A DNA stretch of 64,000 bases from contig NZ_QFFY01000001.1 of assembly GCF_003131205.1 (NCBI RefSeq), forward strand, positions 248,001-312,000. The letters run 5' to 3'. A program made the position numbers and the translations under genes. Below, one piece after another: positions 10,170 through 19,346 of this stretch; position 1 is the first letter of the stretch; each line of letters opens with the position of its first letter. This DNA is from Occallatibacter savannae (GTDB taxonomy: Bacteria; Acidobacteriota; Terriglobia; Terriglobales; Acidobacteriaceae). The notes under the pieces were generated by a model. It saw only the letters and a program-made list of their open reading frames with translations, was not told where the DNA came from and searched no databases.

Positions 10170-10922
10170 TTGGCGCAGCATCAGACGATTCTTACAGCCA
10201 CCACCGATACTTTTCCCCAAAGGAAGCGCATGCCACGTACCAGGTTTCAGAAGCAGACCGGTGACGGGTCCGCCGCGCAGACTGTCCAGGAGGACAACGC
10301 GGCCGAGCCACAGGAATCTGCAACCGAGGTCGCCAAACCCCAGGCTCCCCTTTCTCCGGATGCGGAGATGCTGGCACGAGCCCAGGCGGGCGACCACCAC
10401 GCGTTTGCTCACTTGTACTCGCTTCATAAGCGGAGAATCTACTCCCTTTGTCTGCGCATGGTCGGCAACGTAGCGGAGGCCGAAGATTTGACGCAGGAAG
10501 CCTTCCTTCAACTACACAGGAAGATCGCGACATTTCGCGGGGACTCGGCTTTCTCGACCTGGCTGCATCGGCTCTCGATCAACGTCGTGCTGATGCATCT
10601 GCGCAAGAAGGGCCTGCCGCTGATGTCTCTCGACGAGGCGATGGAGCCCTCGTATGACGACGGGCCAGGCCGCAGCTTCGGAGCGCCGGATCTCTCGCTG
10701 ACGGGTTCGATCGATAGGCTCGCGCTGGAGCGGGCAGTTGCGGCGCTGCCTGCGGGTTATCGATTGATCTTTGTTCTTCACGATGTGGAGGGCTTTGAGC
10801 ATAATGAGATAGCGGCCATGCTTGATTGTTCAGTGGGTAACAGCAAATCTCAGCTCCATAAGGCCCGGCTCAAGTTGCGCGATGCCCTGCGTCAATCGCT
10901 CCGCAAAGGGGGAAAGCGATGA
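10170..10922 (+). CDS. ECF-type RNA polymerase sigma factor (RpoE-like)
   Basis: Up to 250 residues. Sigma region 2 spans about residues 68-140 (AHLYSLHKRRIYSLCLRM, AEDLTQEAFLQLHRKI, STWLHRLSINVV) and region 4 about 185-245 (VAALPAGYRLIFVLHDVEGF, then DCSVGNSKSQLHKARLKLR). The TTG at 10170 has GAGG about 8 bases upstream. An alternative ATG at 10230, preceded by AAGGAAG, would remove a non-conserved N-terminus of 20 residues. The gene overlaps the next small gene by 4 bp (ATGA), the usual sigma/anti-sigma coupling. It probably controls an envelope or stress regulon, but the regulon is not visible. Confidence 0.9.
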   Translation: MAQHQTILTATTDTFPQRKRMPRTRFQKQTGDGSAAQTVQEDNAAEPQESATEVAKPQAPLSPDAEMLARAQAGDHHAFAHLYSLHKRRIYSLCLRMVGNVAEAEDLTQEAFLQLHRKIATFRGDSAFSTWLHRLSINVVLMHLRKKGLPLMSLDEAMEPSYDDGPGRSFGAPDLSLTGSIDRLALERAVAALPAGYRLIFVLHDVEGFEHNEIAAMLDCSVGNSKSQLHKARLKLRDALRQSLRKGGKR

Positions 10923-11161
10923 CCATTGATGCAAAGCCGATGAGCTGCGAGGAATTTCAGAGCCAGCTTGCCGAGCTTGTGGGATCAGGGGCAAATGTAC
11001 TCAATCATCCGCACCTGAAAGAATGCCCGAATGACTGTCAGAGGCTGTACCAGGACCTGCAGACCATTGCAGATGCAGCCAAGCAGCTCTTTCAGGATCA
11101 GCAACCCGAAGACAACCTTTGGGAGCGGATCGAGTCTGCCATCAAAAAAGGTGACGCTTAG
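10919..11161 (+). CDS. Small Cys/His protein, putative zinc-binding anti-sigma factor
   Basis: 80 residues, no transmembrane segment, translationally coupled to the ECF sigma gene by an ATGA overlap. The sequence has MSCEEFQSQL near the start and HPHLKECPNDC at about residues 36-46, an H-x3-C-x3-C arrangement like the zinc anti-sigma (ZAS) motif. A C-terminal amphipathic helix (NLWERIESAIKK) follows. Function as a soluble anti-sigma factor is inferred from the motif and coupling. The usual periplasmic sensor part is absent, so signal input, if any, must be cytoplasmic or redox/metal based. Confidence 0.65.
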   Translation: MTIDAKPMSCEEFQSQLAELVGSGANVLNHPHLKECPNDCQRLYQDLQTIADAAKQLFQDQQPEDNLWERIESAIKKGDA

Positions 11162-11256
11162 CGCAGAAGCGAATAACCCCGCTGTAGACTTGGCAATCGA
11201 AAGAGAAGTCCGCGATGCAGAAGTCTCAGCCTTTCCCGACGAAAGCCGATAATCCA

Positions 11257-11294
11257 GTTGAGCCGCGACTGCTCGAAGCGCGGCTCAACTTTTT
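11257..11294 (+). terminator. Intrinsic terminator of the sigma/anti-sigma operon
   Basis: Perfect 11-bp stem GTTGAGCCGCG / CGCGGCTCAAC with an 11-base loop, followed by TTTTT at 11290-11294. It sits about 95 bases after the anti-sigma stop and before lon. Confidence 0.9.
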
Positions 11295-11431
11295 GTAGGG
11301 CAGAACTCGAGCGGGGTAGGAACCGTGACCAAGACATCATGAGCGTCTCGGAGTCTTCTGGACGGGGCAGATTCTTGAAACTTTCGAAGCTCTGTGTTGT
11401 CTAATAAGGAAAGTTGATAAGAGGACACTCA

Positions 11432-13861
11432 ATGCCAAGTCAGCCTTCCATACTGCCGCCTGAAAATCCGCAGAAGCGTCTTTCCGGTTCCAGGCGGATA
11501 CCGGTGTTGCCGGTCCGTGATACCGTTTTATTCCCGCATGCTGTTCTGCCGCTTACAGTTGGGCGCGAAAGCTCGATTCAACTGATCGAGTCGCTGGGGG
11601 ACGAGCGCTCCATTGTGGTGGCCGCTCAGCTCGATCCCAGGCTGGACTCGCCCAAGCCAACTGACCTGCACGAGGTGGGAACGCTCGCCACGGTCCACAA
11701 AGTTGTGCGCATGCCGAACCAGAGCCGCTTTGTATTCACCGAAGGTGTCGAGCGCGTACGGCTGGTGCGCTACGTCCAGACCGAACCGTTCATGATCGCC
11801 GAGGTGGAGACGGTAGAGGACGCCGAGGGCGAGACGACGGCCGCGATCGAAGCGTTGGTCCGGAATGTTGTGGGCCAGTTCCAGCAGATTGTGTCGGAAT
11901 CGGCCACTTTGTCTGACGAGCTGCGGACGATTGCCGGAAACATCGAGGATCCGAGCCGGCTGGTGGATTTTGTGGCTTCGTCTCTCCCGTTCCTGACGAC
12001 CGATGACAAACAGGCGCTACTTGAAAACCCGAGCGTGCCGGCGCGGCTGGAACTGCTGACCAAGCACCTGGCCAAGGAGATTGAAGTTCAGCAGCTTCGC
12101 ACCAAGATCCAGAGTGAGGTGCAGGACCAGGTTCAGCAGTCGCAGCGCGACTACTATCTGCGCGAGCAGATGAAGGCCATCCAGAAGGAACTGGGCGAGC
12201 AGGACGAAGGCCAGCGCGAGGTCGAAGACCTGCGCAAGAAGATCGAAGAAGCGGGCATGCCGGAAGACGTGAAGAAAGAGGCGATGAAGGAACTGTCCCG
12301 CCTTGGACGCATGTCTCCGATGGCGGCCGACTATTCGCTTACGCGCAACTACATCGAGTGGCTTGCAGTTCTGCCCTGGGCGAAGAGCTCGGGCTCGAAG
12401 GTGGATATCGGCAAGGCCCGGGAGATTCTGGACGAGGATCACTACGGCCTGAAGAAGGTGAAGGATCGTATCCTGGACTACCTGTCGGTGCTGGAACTGA
12501 AGCCTGACATGAAGGGACCGATCCTGTGCTTTGTCGGACCTCCGGGTGTGGGCAAGACCAGTCTCGGAAAATCGATTGCGCGCGCGCTCGGACGGAAGTT
12601 CCAGCGGGTATCGCTCGGCGGCATGCACGATGAGGCGGAGATCCGCGGACACCGGCGTACCTATATCGGCGCGCTGCCCGGTCAGATTATCCAGAGCATT
12701 CGCAGGGCGGAAACCAACGACCCTGTGATCATGCTGGACGAGGTGGACAAGCTGGGGCGCGACTTCCGCGGCGACCCGGCATCGGCGCTGCTAGAGACGC
12801 TCGATCCGGCGCAGAACAATGCGTTCCGCGACAACTATCTCGATGTGCCGTTCGATTTGTCGAAGGTGCTGTTTATCTGCACGGCCAACATGCTGGATCC
12901 GATTCCGCCGCCGCTGCTGGACCGCATGGAGATCATTCCGCTGCAGGGCTACAGCGAGGAGGAGAAGCTTCACATCGCGAACCGCTACCTGGTACCACGG
13001 CAGATCAAGGAGAACGGAATCAAGGAAGAACAGATCGAGTTCCCTGAGCCTTCCGTTCGCCACCTGATTCGCCACTACACGCGCGAAGCGGGCGTGCGCA
13101 AGCTGGAGCAGGTGATCGGCACCGTCTGCCGCAAGGAAGCGCGGCGGGTGGTCGAAGGCAAGACCGAGAAGATCACGGTCGACAAGGATCTGCTGAAGGA
13201 GTTCCTGGGTAACATCCAGGTGCGCGTGGATACCGAAATCGCCGAGCGCGTGAAGCGGCCCGGCGTGGCGGTGGGTCTGGCGTGGACTCCGGCGGGAGGC
13301 GACATTCTCTTCATCGAAGCCAACAAGATGAAGGGGAAGGGTGGCTTCACGATGACGGGCCAGATCGGCGAGGTAATGCAGGAGTCGATGCAGGCAGCGC
13401 TCACGTGGGTGCGGTCGAACTCGGCGATGCTGAATCTGCCGGAGGACTTCAACAAGGAGCTGGATCTCCATATCCATATTCCTGCTGGAGCGATTCCGAA
13501 GGACGGGCCATCAGCAGGCGTGACGATGGCGACCGTGCTGGCATCGCTGCTGACGGACATACCAGTTCGTCCGCTGACCGCGATGACGGGTGAGATTACG
13601 CTGAGCGGCAACGTGCTGCCGGTGGGCGGAATCAAGGAGAAATTCCTGGCTGCCCGGCGTGCAGGAGTGCAGAACATCATCCTTCCAGCCGAGAACAGGC
13701 AGGACGTGGAGGAGGATCTGACGCCGGACATGATCGACGGCGTTTCGATCCACTACGCCAGCCGGATCGAGGATGTGCTGGCAGTGGCTCTGCCGCTGCT
13801 GAACGCGAAGCCTGAGGTTGCGCCGCTTGCCGCGGGCGCTGGAGCTTCAGCGGCGGCGTAA
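11432..13861 (+). CDS. lon: ATP-dependent protease Lon
   Basis: 809 residues from the ATG at 11432, which has GAGG seven bases upstream; an in-frame TTG at 11414 would add six residues and includes that Shine-Dalgarno, so it is not preferred. Order: Lon N-domain (about 20-215, IPVLPVRDTVLFPHAVLPL), helical linker, AAA+ domain with Walker A GPPGVGKTSLGKS (about 368) and Walker B VIMLDEVDKLG, then the protease domain with catalytic Ser in KDGPSAGVTMA (about 693) and Lys in GGIKEKFLAARRAG. Cytoplasmic homohexamer that degrades misfolded and regulatory proteins. Length and motifs are typical. The C-terminus carries an Ala-rich tail. Confidence 0.97.
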   Translation: MPSQPSILPPENPQKRLSGSRRIPVLPVRDTVLFPHAVLPLTVGRESSIQLIESLGDERSIVVAAQLDPRLDSPKPTDLHEVGTLATVHKVVRMPNQSRFVFTEGVERVRLVRYVQTEPFMIAEVETVEDAEGETTAAIEALVRNVVGQFQQIVSESATLSDELRTIAGNIEDPSRLVDFVASSLPFLTTDDKQALLENPSVPARLELLTKHLAKEIEVQQLRTKIQSEVQDQVQQSQRDYYLREQMKAIQKELGEQDEGQREVEDLRKKIEEAGMPEDVKKEAMKELSRLGRMSPMAADYSLTRNYIEWLAVLPWAKSSGSKVDIGKAREILDEDHYGLKKVKDRILDYLSVLELKPDMKGPILCFVGPPGVGKTSLGKSIARALGRKFQRVSLGGMHDEAEIRGHRRTYIGALPGQIIQSIRRAETNDPVIMLDEVDKLGRDFRGDPASALLETLDPAQNNAFRDNYLDVPFDLSKVLFICTANMLDPIPPPLLDRMEIIPLQGYSEEEKLHIANRYLVPRQIKENGIKEEQIEFPEPSVRHLIRHYTREAGVRKLEQVIGTVCRKEARRVVEGKTEKITVDKDLLKEFLGNIQVRVDTEIAERVKRPGVAVGLAWTPAGGDILFIEANKMKGKGGFTMTGQIGEVMQESMQAALTWVRSNSAMLNLPEDFNKELDLHIHIPAGAIPKDGPSAGVTMATVLASLLTDIPVRPLTAMTGEITLSGNVLPVGGIKEKFLAARRAGVQNIILPAENRQDVEEDLTPDMIDGVSIHYASRIEDVLAVALPLLNAKPEVAPLAAGAGASAAA

Positions 13862-13880
13862 GCGAAGCAATCAACGAGGA

Positions 13881-13912
13881 GGGCCGGCGCAACAAGCCGG
13901 TCCTTTTCTTTT
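13881..13912 (+). terminator. Intrinsic terminator after lon
   Basis: GGGCCGGC / GCCGGTCC stem (one G-U pair), 7-base loop, then TTTTCTTTT at 13904-13912. Confidence 0.85.
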
Positions 13913-13999
13913 GTGACGGCGGAGCATTGTGCGGGACTGGATGCGGCACCACCTGGATGCTTGCTGCGTCTAAGTCCTGAGGCGGTATTCTTGTTCACG

Positions 14000-14725
14000 A
14001 TGCACGTGCGTATTCTTCCCTTTGGCGTTCTCAAGGAATCTTTCGGTTCAGATTCGTTTGCCCTCGATCTGCCTGGCGGCTCGACCGTAGCTGACCTTCT
14101 GGCGAGGCTGGGAGACCATGCGCCGATGGTGGAGTCGCTGGGCATCGCGGTGAGTGTGAATGCGGAGTACGCGCAGCGGAATCAAGTTCTGAGTGAAAAC
14201 GACGAGGTTGGCCTCTTGCCGCCGGTGTCGGGTGGTGCAGAGGCACCGGCGACAGTGGTGCGCCTGACGCGCAACGTGATCGAAGCAGACGGTCTCGTCC
14301 GGGCTGCGAAGCAGGGAGCGGACGGCGCGGTGGTGGTGTTCGACGGAATTGTCCGAAATAACTCGCGGGGGCGACAGACGCTCTATCTCGACTATGAAGC
14401 GTACGAAGAGATGGCGACGAAGCAAATGCGCGAGCTGGCGGCGGAGGCTGTCAGGAATTTCGGTGTGCGGCACGTCGAGATCGTTCATCGGCTGGGCCGG
14501 CTGCATGTGGGAGAGACCAGCGTGCTGATTGTCGTTGCATCGGCGCACCGGGCACAGGCTTATGACGCAAGCCGGTGGTTGATCGACACGCTGAAGAAGA
14601 CAGTGCCGATCTGGAAGAAGGAAACATTCGTAGACGGCGCGGTGTGGGCCGATGGGGAACCTTTTCCTGCCGGATATGCCGTGGAAGGTCATGCGGCGGA
14701 GGGCGCCGATGGGCCTGCCGCGTAG
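14000..14725 (+). CDS. Fused MoaD-MoaE molybdopterin synthase
   Basis: 241 residues from ATG 14000 (MHVRILPFGVLKE, a normal MoaD start; longer in-frame starts reach into the lon terminator region). Residues 1-80 are a MoaD ubiquitin-like fold ending LLPPVSGG; residues about 90-225 are MoaE, with GAVVVFDGIVRNNSRGR, EIVHRLGRLHVGE, ASAHRAQAYDASRW and the active-site segment IWKKETF. Together they convert cyclic pyranopterin monophosphate to molybdopterin. In free MoaD the C-terminal Gly-Gly must be exposed to become a thiocarboxylate; here it is followed directly by AEAPATVV, so cleavage after Gly-Gly is expected, as is known for the MoaX fusion of mycobacteria. No other Moco genes are adjacent. 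Confidence 0.9.
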   Translation: MHVRILPFGVLKESFGSDSFALDLPGGSTVADLLARLGDHAPMVESLGIAVSVNAEYAQRNQVLSENDEVGLLPPVSGGAEAPATVVRLTRNVIEADGLVRAAKQGADGAVVVFDGIVRNNSRGRQTLYLDYEAYEEMATKQMRELAAEAVRNFGVRHVEIVHRLGRLHVGETSVLIVVASAHRAQAYDASRWLIDTLKKTVPIWKKETFVDGAVWADGEPFPAGYAVEGHAAEGADGPAA

Positions 14726-15644
14726 AACCGTGTGCACCGGTGCGGCCGCATTTGCTTTTCTCGGTGCTCTGTCGCTGCGTCTTCCTGCCCAGGAAGATAA
14801 GCCCTTGCGCCTCGATGTGAAGCTTGTCAGTATCTTCGTGAACGTGACCGATAAGTCGGGCGCGGTAATCGGCGGATTGACGCAGGACGACTTCAGGATC
14901 TTCGAAGATGGCCGGCCGCAGAAGATCGCGCATTTCGAAAAACAGTCGGAGATGCCGCTGAACCTGACGCTCGCGATCGATACCAGCTCAAGCACCTACA
15001 AGGACCGGGGAATCGAGCAGCAGGCGGCGAAGAAATTTGTGCATGCGCTGATGCGGCCGCAGGATCGCATGAGCGTGATCCAGTTCAATACGTACGTGAC
15101 GGAGTTGACGAGGTTCACGAATAACCTGTCTCAAATCGATCATGGGCTCAGCAGCATGCGAGGAGCCGGCGGGACTGCTTTGTACAACGCGATCCATCTT
15201 GGATCAGTTGAGTTGGGGAAGCGCGAGGGCCGCAAGGTGCTCGTACTCGTCTCCGATGGTGGCGACACGCTCAATGAAGATACGTACGAGATCGCAAGAG
15301 AGCAGGCGCTGCGCAATGAAGTCATGATCTACGCGATCATCGATGTGCCGATCGAGGCAAGTGCCGGGCGGGACATTGGCGGCGAGCACGCGATGATTAC
15401 GCTTGCAGAAGACACCGGGGGCAAGAGCTTCTACGCCTACGAAGGCGGGCTGGACAAGGCTTTCGAGCGCGTGAGTGAAGACCTACGCACCCAATATCTG
15501 ATCGGGTACTACCCGCACGATCAGAAACCCGGGCTTGAGTTTCATCGCATCGAGGTCACGGTTCCGCGGGCAGCACCGGATGCGTTCAACATCCGCCACA
15601 AGACCGGGTATTACTCCGACTCACTCAAGAGCCGGGACGACTGA
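14709..15644 (+). CDS. Exported VWFA-related protein (acidobacterial type)
   Basis: 311 residues from the ATG at 14709, which has GGAGGG six bases upstream. The gene overlaps the end of the moaD-moaE fusion by 17 bp. N-terminal signal peptide with two arginines (PRRTVCTGAAAFAFLGALSL, possibly Tat-like) ends near LPAQE. Then the acidobacterial VWFA-related domain: LVSIFVNVTDKSGAVIGGL, DDFRIFEDG, and a MIDAS-type set DTSSS, GGTALYNAI and VSDGGD. The C-terminus has LRTQYLIGYYP, a conserved tail of this family. A metal-dependent adhesion or scaffold role outside the cytoplasm is inferred; no substrate is known. Confidence 0.88.
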   Translation: MGLPRRTVCTGAAAFAFLGALSLRLPAQEDKPLRLDVKLVSIFVNVTDKSGAVIGGLTQDDFRIFEDGRPQKIAHFEKQSEMPLNLTLAIDTSSSTYKDRGIEQQAAKKFVHALMRPQDRMSVIQFNTYVTELTRFTNNLSQIDHGLSSMRGAGGTALYNAIHLGSVELGKREGRKVLVLVSDGGDTLNEDTYEIAREQALRNEVMIYAIIDVPIEASAGRDIGGEHAMITLAEDTGGKSFYAYEGGLDKAFERVSEDLRTQYLIGYYPHDQKPGLEFHRIEVTVPRAAPDAFNIRHKTGYYSDSLKSRDD

Positions 15645-15667
15645 TCTCGCAGTTACCGGGGCCGCGA

Positions 15668-15817
15668 CTATACAGCGCGGCGTCCGGAGAAGAGCTGGAT
15701 GCAGAGCACGACGAGCGCGAGCACCAGCACGATGTGAATATAGGCGCCGAGGGCGTGGAAGCCGATCCAGCCAAGAAGCCACAACACCAGAAGAATCACA
15801 AAAATTGTCCAAAGCAT
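15668..15817 (-). CDS. Small membrane protein, DUF5670/Lmo0937-like
   Basis: 49 residues from the ATG at 15817, preceded by GGAG (GATTGGAGATTCCTG). Two hydrophobic helices (MLWTIFVILLVLWLLGWI and YIHIVLVLALVVLCI) with a short polar tail SGRRAV. This is the typical length and pattern of the Lmo0937/DUF5670 family, often seen in stress regulons of soil bacteria. The longer upstream open frame is not supported by hydrophobicity or by a Shine-Dalgarno. Confidence 0.75.
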   Translation of the reverse strand: MLWTIFVILLVLWLLGWIGFHALGAYIHIVLVLALVVLCIQLFSGRRAV

Positions 15818-15977
15818 CAGGAATCTCCAATCGCGAGTACGTACAGATGCCCGTGTGATGTTCTTGGAATTAAGCGGGTTGCATTTACCTCGGACGGGCG
15901 TGGAGACAACTGGACCACGTGGCCAAGGCATCAACAGGCACACGCGGGTGTGTGAACAGCCGCCGAGGTGTCTATTT

Positions 15978-16574
15978 ATGAAGCGAAGTGGGATATTTTT
16001 ATCGACGTGTGCGCTGAGCGCGGCAGTGCTGGTATGCGGTCAGACAGGTTTTTCTCAGAACACAACGAGCGCGAGTTCCTCTGATAAGAAGTTCGTGCGC
16101 TCCGCGCTGGAGGGCGGCAATGCAGAGGTGAAGCTCGGCCAGCTTGCAGCGCAGAAGGGCAGCAGTGACGACGTAAAGCAGTTCGGGCAGAAAATGGTGG
16201 ATGATCACACGAAGCTGGGCGACCAGATGAAACAGATCGCGCAGCAGCAGGGGATCGAAGTGCCTGACGGCGTTCCGGCAAAGGACAAGGCGCTGGAAGC
16301 CAAACTGAATAGTCTCTCAGGAGACGCGTTCGACAAGGCATACATCAAGGCGATGCTGCAGGACCACAAGAAGGATCTCTCGGAGTTCAAGAAGGAAGCG
16401 AGCTCTGGGAATGACACGAGCATCAAGGATGCGGCGAGCCAGGGATCGCAGGTGATCAGCGAACACCTGCAGATGGTGCAGCAGATTGCCGAGAAACATA
16501 ACATCAAGTCGAGCGATCCGATGAGCAACGATATGAGCGGGCAGCCCACGGGGCATCGCGAACAGCAGCACTAA
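15978..16574 (+). CDS. DUF4142 domain exported protein
   Basis: 198 residues from ATG 15978 (GAGGTG upstream). A signal peptide (MKRSGIFLSTCALSAAVLVC) ends near GFSQN. The rest is an all-helical DUF4142 ferritin-like bundle: DKKFVRSALEGGNAEVKLGQ, KQFGQKMVDDHTKLGDQMKQ, LQDHKKDLSEFKKEA, ISEHLQMVQQIAEKH. His residues recur at helix positions (DDH, QDH, SEH) as in the family. The molecular role is not established; it is usually a periplasmic stress-associated protein. A strong terminator follows. Confidence 0.85.
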   Translation: MKRSGIFLSTCALSAAVLVCGQTGFSQNTTSASSSDKKFVRSALEGGNAEVKLGQLAAQKGSSDDVKQFGQKMVDDHTKLGDQMKQIAQQQGIEVPDGVPAKDKALEAKLNSLSGDAFDKAYIKAMLQDHKKDLSEFKKEASSGNDTSIKDAASQGSQVISEHLQMVQQIAEKHNIKSSDPMSNDMSGQPTGHREQQH

Positions 16575-16593
16575 ACGGCTGAGAAACGTTAAT

Positions 16594-16625
16594 CGGGGCG
16601 CCTTATGCGCCCCGAATCCTTTTTA
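16594..16625. terminator. Intrinsic terminator between DUF4142 gene and ligD
   Basis: CGGGGCGC / GCGCCCCG perfect stem with 5-base loop, followed on the plus strand by CCTTTTTAT. It lies between convergent genes; the T-run favours termination of the plus-strand gene. Confidence 0.85.
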
Positions 16626-16638
16626 TGGGCGAAACTAC

Positions 16639-19344
16639 TCAGGCTTGTGCTGCGCTGATCGCCTTGGCGGTTAGGCGTTGCTTGACCTTGAGCATCTCGG
16701 CCCAGGGATCCTTGTTGAGGCGCTTCTTCCAGGAACTGAAGTCCATTACACCAAATACGGGTCGCGCTTTGGCGCTCACTTCCTTCCACTCGAGCGGCAG
16801 AGCCACCGGAGCGCCGGAGCGGGCGCGGGTGGAGTAGGGAGCGATGGCCGTGGAACCTCGGTCATTGCGCAGATAATCAAGGTAGATGCGATTCTTGCGA
16901 ATCGCCTTCGTCATCTTCGTAACATAGAGAGCCGGATTCTTTCGCTCCATGCCCAGCACAACGTTGTGGCAGAAGTTTTTCACTTCGGGCCACTCAAACT
17001 CTGGCTTGATGGGCGCGACTACGTGCAGCCCCTTGCCGCCGGTCGTCTTCAGGAAGCTCTGAAGGCCAAAGCTTTCCAGACGGGCGCGGAATTCCTTTGC
17101 GGTGGCGGCGAGCGTTTTCCAATCGATGGCTTCGTCGGGATCCATGTCGAAGATGATGCGATCCGGCTGCTCGAGCGACTCGTTCTTTGAGCCCCAGGGA
17201 TGGATCTCGAGTACGCCCATCTGCGCCATGCCGACAAGACCTTCGACGGAGTTGAGGGTGAGGTATTGCTCGACGCCGCCGTTCTTCTTATTGGGAACGG
17301 GAACGTTGCTGATGCATTCGGGGACGCCCATGCCGATGTGCTTTTGAAAGAAGCAGGGTTTGCCGCTTCCTTCAGGACAGCGAACCACGCTGAGAGGGCG
17401 GTCGGCGATGTGGGGCAGCATATGGTCGGATACTGCGACCAGATACTCGGCCAGATCGCGTTTCGTCATTCCCGACTCGTTGTCGAGGATCTTGTTGGGA
17501 TGGGTGATGGGCAGGTCGATCTTATCCGGCTTGGCGGTTGTCCCTGAGCTCTTCGGCGATGACATGTGGCCCTTGTGATGCGAGGCGGATTTTGCGGGAG
17601 GAGCAGGTGCGTCGGCTTTTTCGCGTACGACTTCTTTCGCGGGCTTGTCTTCGCGGAGTCCTTTGAACGAGGCCTGCCGTACGAGATTATCGCGTGTCCA
17701 GGTGGCGAATGAGAGTTGGGCTACGAGTTCGGGCTTCACCCAGTGAACTCCGCGCGAGACGCCTTTGGGAAGGTCCGCGAACGGCGTCGTGGACTGCACG
17801 AGCTTATCGAGCTGCTTGCGGATGGTCTGTTGAGACTTTTGCGTGAAGCCGGTTCCCGAGCGTCCGGCGTAGCGAAGCTTGCCATTTTCGTAGTACCCGA
17901 CGATCAGCGCGCCGATTCCGTAGCTGCCGTTAGAGGGATCGGTGAATCCGCTGATGACGAACTCCTGCTCGAGGAAACACTTTGCTTTGAGCCAGGTATT
18001 CCCGCGCGTCGACGTATAGGGCGCTGAGCCGGATTTGGAGATGATGCCTTCGGCGCCGAGCCCGCAGGCCTTGCTGAAGATCTGAACCCCATCACCCTCA
18101 AAGTGCTCGCTGAGGTGAATTGGCGAGCCGTCAGGGAGGCCGGCGATGAGCTTGGCGAGGAGTTTCTTGCGCTCGAGCAGCGGAAGATTTCGAAGGTTGT
18201 GCCCGTCGAGATGAAGCAGGTCGAATGCGAAGTAGGTGAGATCGACTTTTGCGCCTTCCTGAAATGCTGCCTGCAGATCAGAGAAGCTGGTGCCGCCCTT
18301 CTCGTCGATCACCACAACTTCGCCGTCGAGGACGGCACTGTCGACCTGAATCTGCTCGGCAGCGCGCGCGAGTTCGGCCATGCGGTGCGTCCAGTCGAGT
18401 CCTTTGCGCGTGAGAAGCGCGACGCGCTTTTTGCCTGAACCGGAAGCGGGACGGATCTGCATCTGGATGCGGTAGCCGTCGAGCTTGAGCTCGTGAACCC
18501 AGTCGTCGCCAGTTGGAGGCTTGCTGCAGGCCTTCGCAAGCTGGGGAGAGATGAAGTTCGGGAACTTCTCTGAGGGAAGGGATTTCAATGCAGCGGTGAA
18601 GTTCGGTTTTGCCCGACGAGATTTCGAAGCTTGTTTCTTCGGGTTCTTGCGGGCCAGTTCCTGTGCGGGTTCAGCATCCTGGCCGCGATTGCTTTGCCAG
18701 ACCCGATCGTTGTCTTCGCTGATCTGCTCGATAGTGCGTTTGGTCACGGCGCTGTCGGGGAGGCGCTCGGTGATGGGCTCGTCGTCTTCGCTGCGGGCGT
18801 AATCGTCGCGGTCCTTGATCAGCAGCCAGTTGGGTTTGCCGGGCCGCGCGTCCATCGTGTGCATGCGGACCAGTGCCCAGCGGCCGTGCAGCTTCTGTCC
18901 GTTGAGATTGAATTTGAGATGGCCTTTCTCGAGGCCCTTATCCGCATCTTCGAGCGGTTCCCACGTGCCGAAATCCCAGACCATCACGGAGCCGCCGCCG
19001 TATTGACCTTTGGGAATGGTGCCTTCGAAGTTGCCGTATTCGATCGGGTGGTCTTCGACCTGAACGGCGAGACGCTTGTCGGCGGGTAGGTCGCTGGGGC
19101 CTTTGGCCACGGCCCAGCTCTTGAGAACGCCATTCCACGCGAGGCGGAAGTCGTAGTGGAGGTGAGATGCCGCGTGCTTTTGAATGACGAACGGCAGCTC
19201 GCCGGCGTTCACACTCTTGTTGATGGCGGTTGCCGATCCGCGCGGCTCGGCGGTGACGTTGAAGTCCCGCATCTCGCGGTACTTCGTGAGCTGGTCTTCG
19301 AAAGTCTTCGCTGGATCTTTGCGGCGGGTCGAGGATCTTGCCAT
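16639..19344 (-). CDS. ligD: Multifunctional NHEJ DNA ligase LigD (PE-LIG-POL)
   Basis: 901 residues in the order 3'-phosphoesterase, ATP-dependent ligase, primase-type polymerase. Phosphoesterase (about 35-190): FVIQKHAASHLHYDFRLAW and GNFEGTIPKGQYGGGSVMVW. Ligase (about 265-580): adenylation motif ELKLDGYR with nucleophilic Lys, DGEVVVID, and the OB-fold part with GVHWVKPELVAQLSFATWT. Polymerase (about 620-890): THPNKILDNESGMTKRDL, catalytic acids in IIFDMDPDEAIDW, TTGGKGLHVVAPI and YLDYLRNDRGSTAIAPYS. With Ku it repairs double-strand breaks by non-homologous end joining. The ku gene lies directly upstream with 2 bp between them, so both are one transcript. Confidence 0.96.
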   Translation of the reverse strand: MARSSTRRKDPAKTFEDQLTKYREMRDFNVTAEPRGSATAINKSVNAGELPFVIQKHAASHLHYDFRLAWNGVLKSWAVAKGPSDLPADKRLAVQVEDHPIEYGNFEGTIPKGQYGGGSVMVWDFGTWEPLEDADKGLEKGHLKFNLNGQKLHGRWALVRMHTMDARPGKPNWLLIKDRDDYARSEDDEPITERLPDSAVTKRTIEQISEDNDRVWQSNRGQDAEPAQELARKNPKKQASKSRRAKPNFTAALKSLPSEKFPNFISPQLAKACSKPPTGDDWVHELKLDGYRIQMQIRPASGSGKKRVALLTRKGLDWTHRMAELARAAEQIQVDSAVLDGEVVVIDEKGGTSFSDLQAAFQEGAKVDLTYFAFDLLHLDGHNLRNLPLLERKKLLAKLIAGLPDGSPIHLSEHFEGDGVQIFSKACGLGAEGIISKSGSAPYTSTRGNTWLKAKCFLEQEFVISGFTDPSNGSYGIGALIVGYYENGKLRYAGRSGTGFTQKSQQTIRKQLDKLVQSTTPFADLPKGVSRGVHWVKPELVAQLSFATWTRDNLVRQASFKGLREDKPAKEVVREKADAPAPPAKSASHHKGHMSSPKSSGTTAKPDKIDLPITHPNKILDNESGMTKRDLAEYLVAVSDHMLPHIADRPLSVVRCPEGSGKPCFFQKHIGMGVPECISNVPVPNKKNGGVEQYLTLNSVEGLVGMAQMGVLEIHPWGSKNESLEQPDRIIFDMDPDEAIDWKTLAATAKEFRARLESFGLQSFLKTTGGKGLHVVAPIKPEFEWPEVKNFCHNVVLGMERKNPALYVTKMTKAIRKNRIYLDYLRNDRGSTAIAPYSTRARSGAPVALPLEWKEVSAKARPVFGVMDFSSWKKRLNKDPWAEMLKVKQRLTAKAISAAQA

Positions 19345-19346
19345 AG

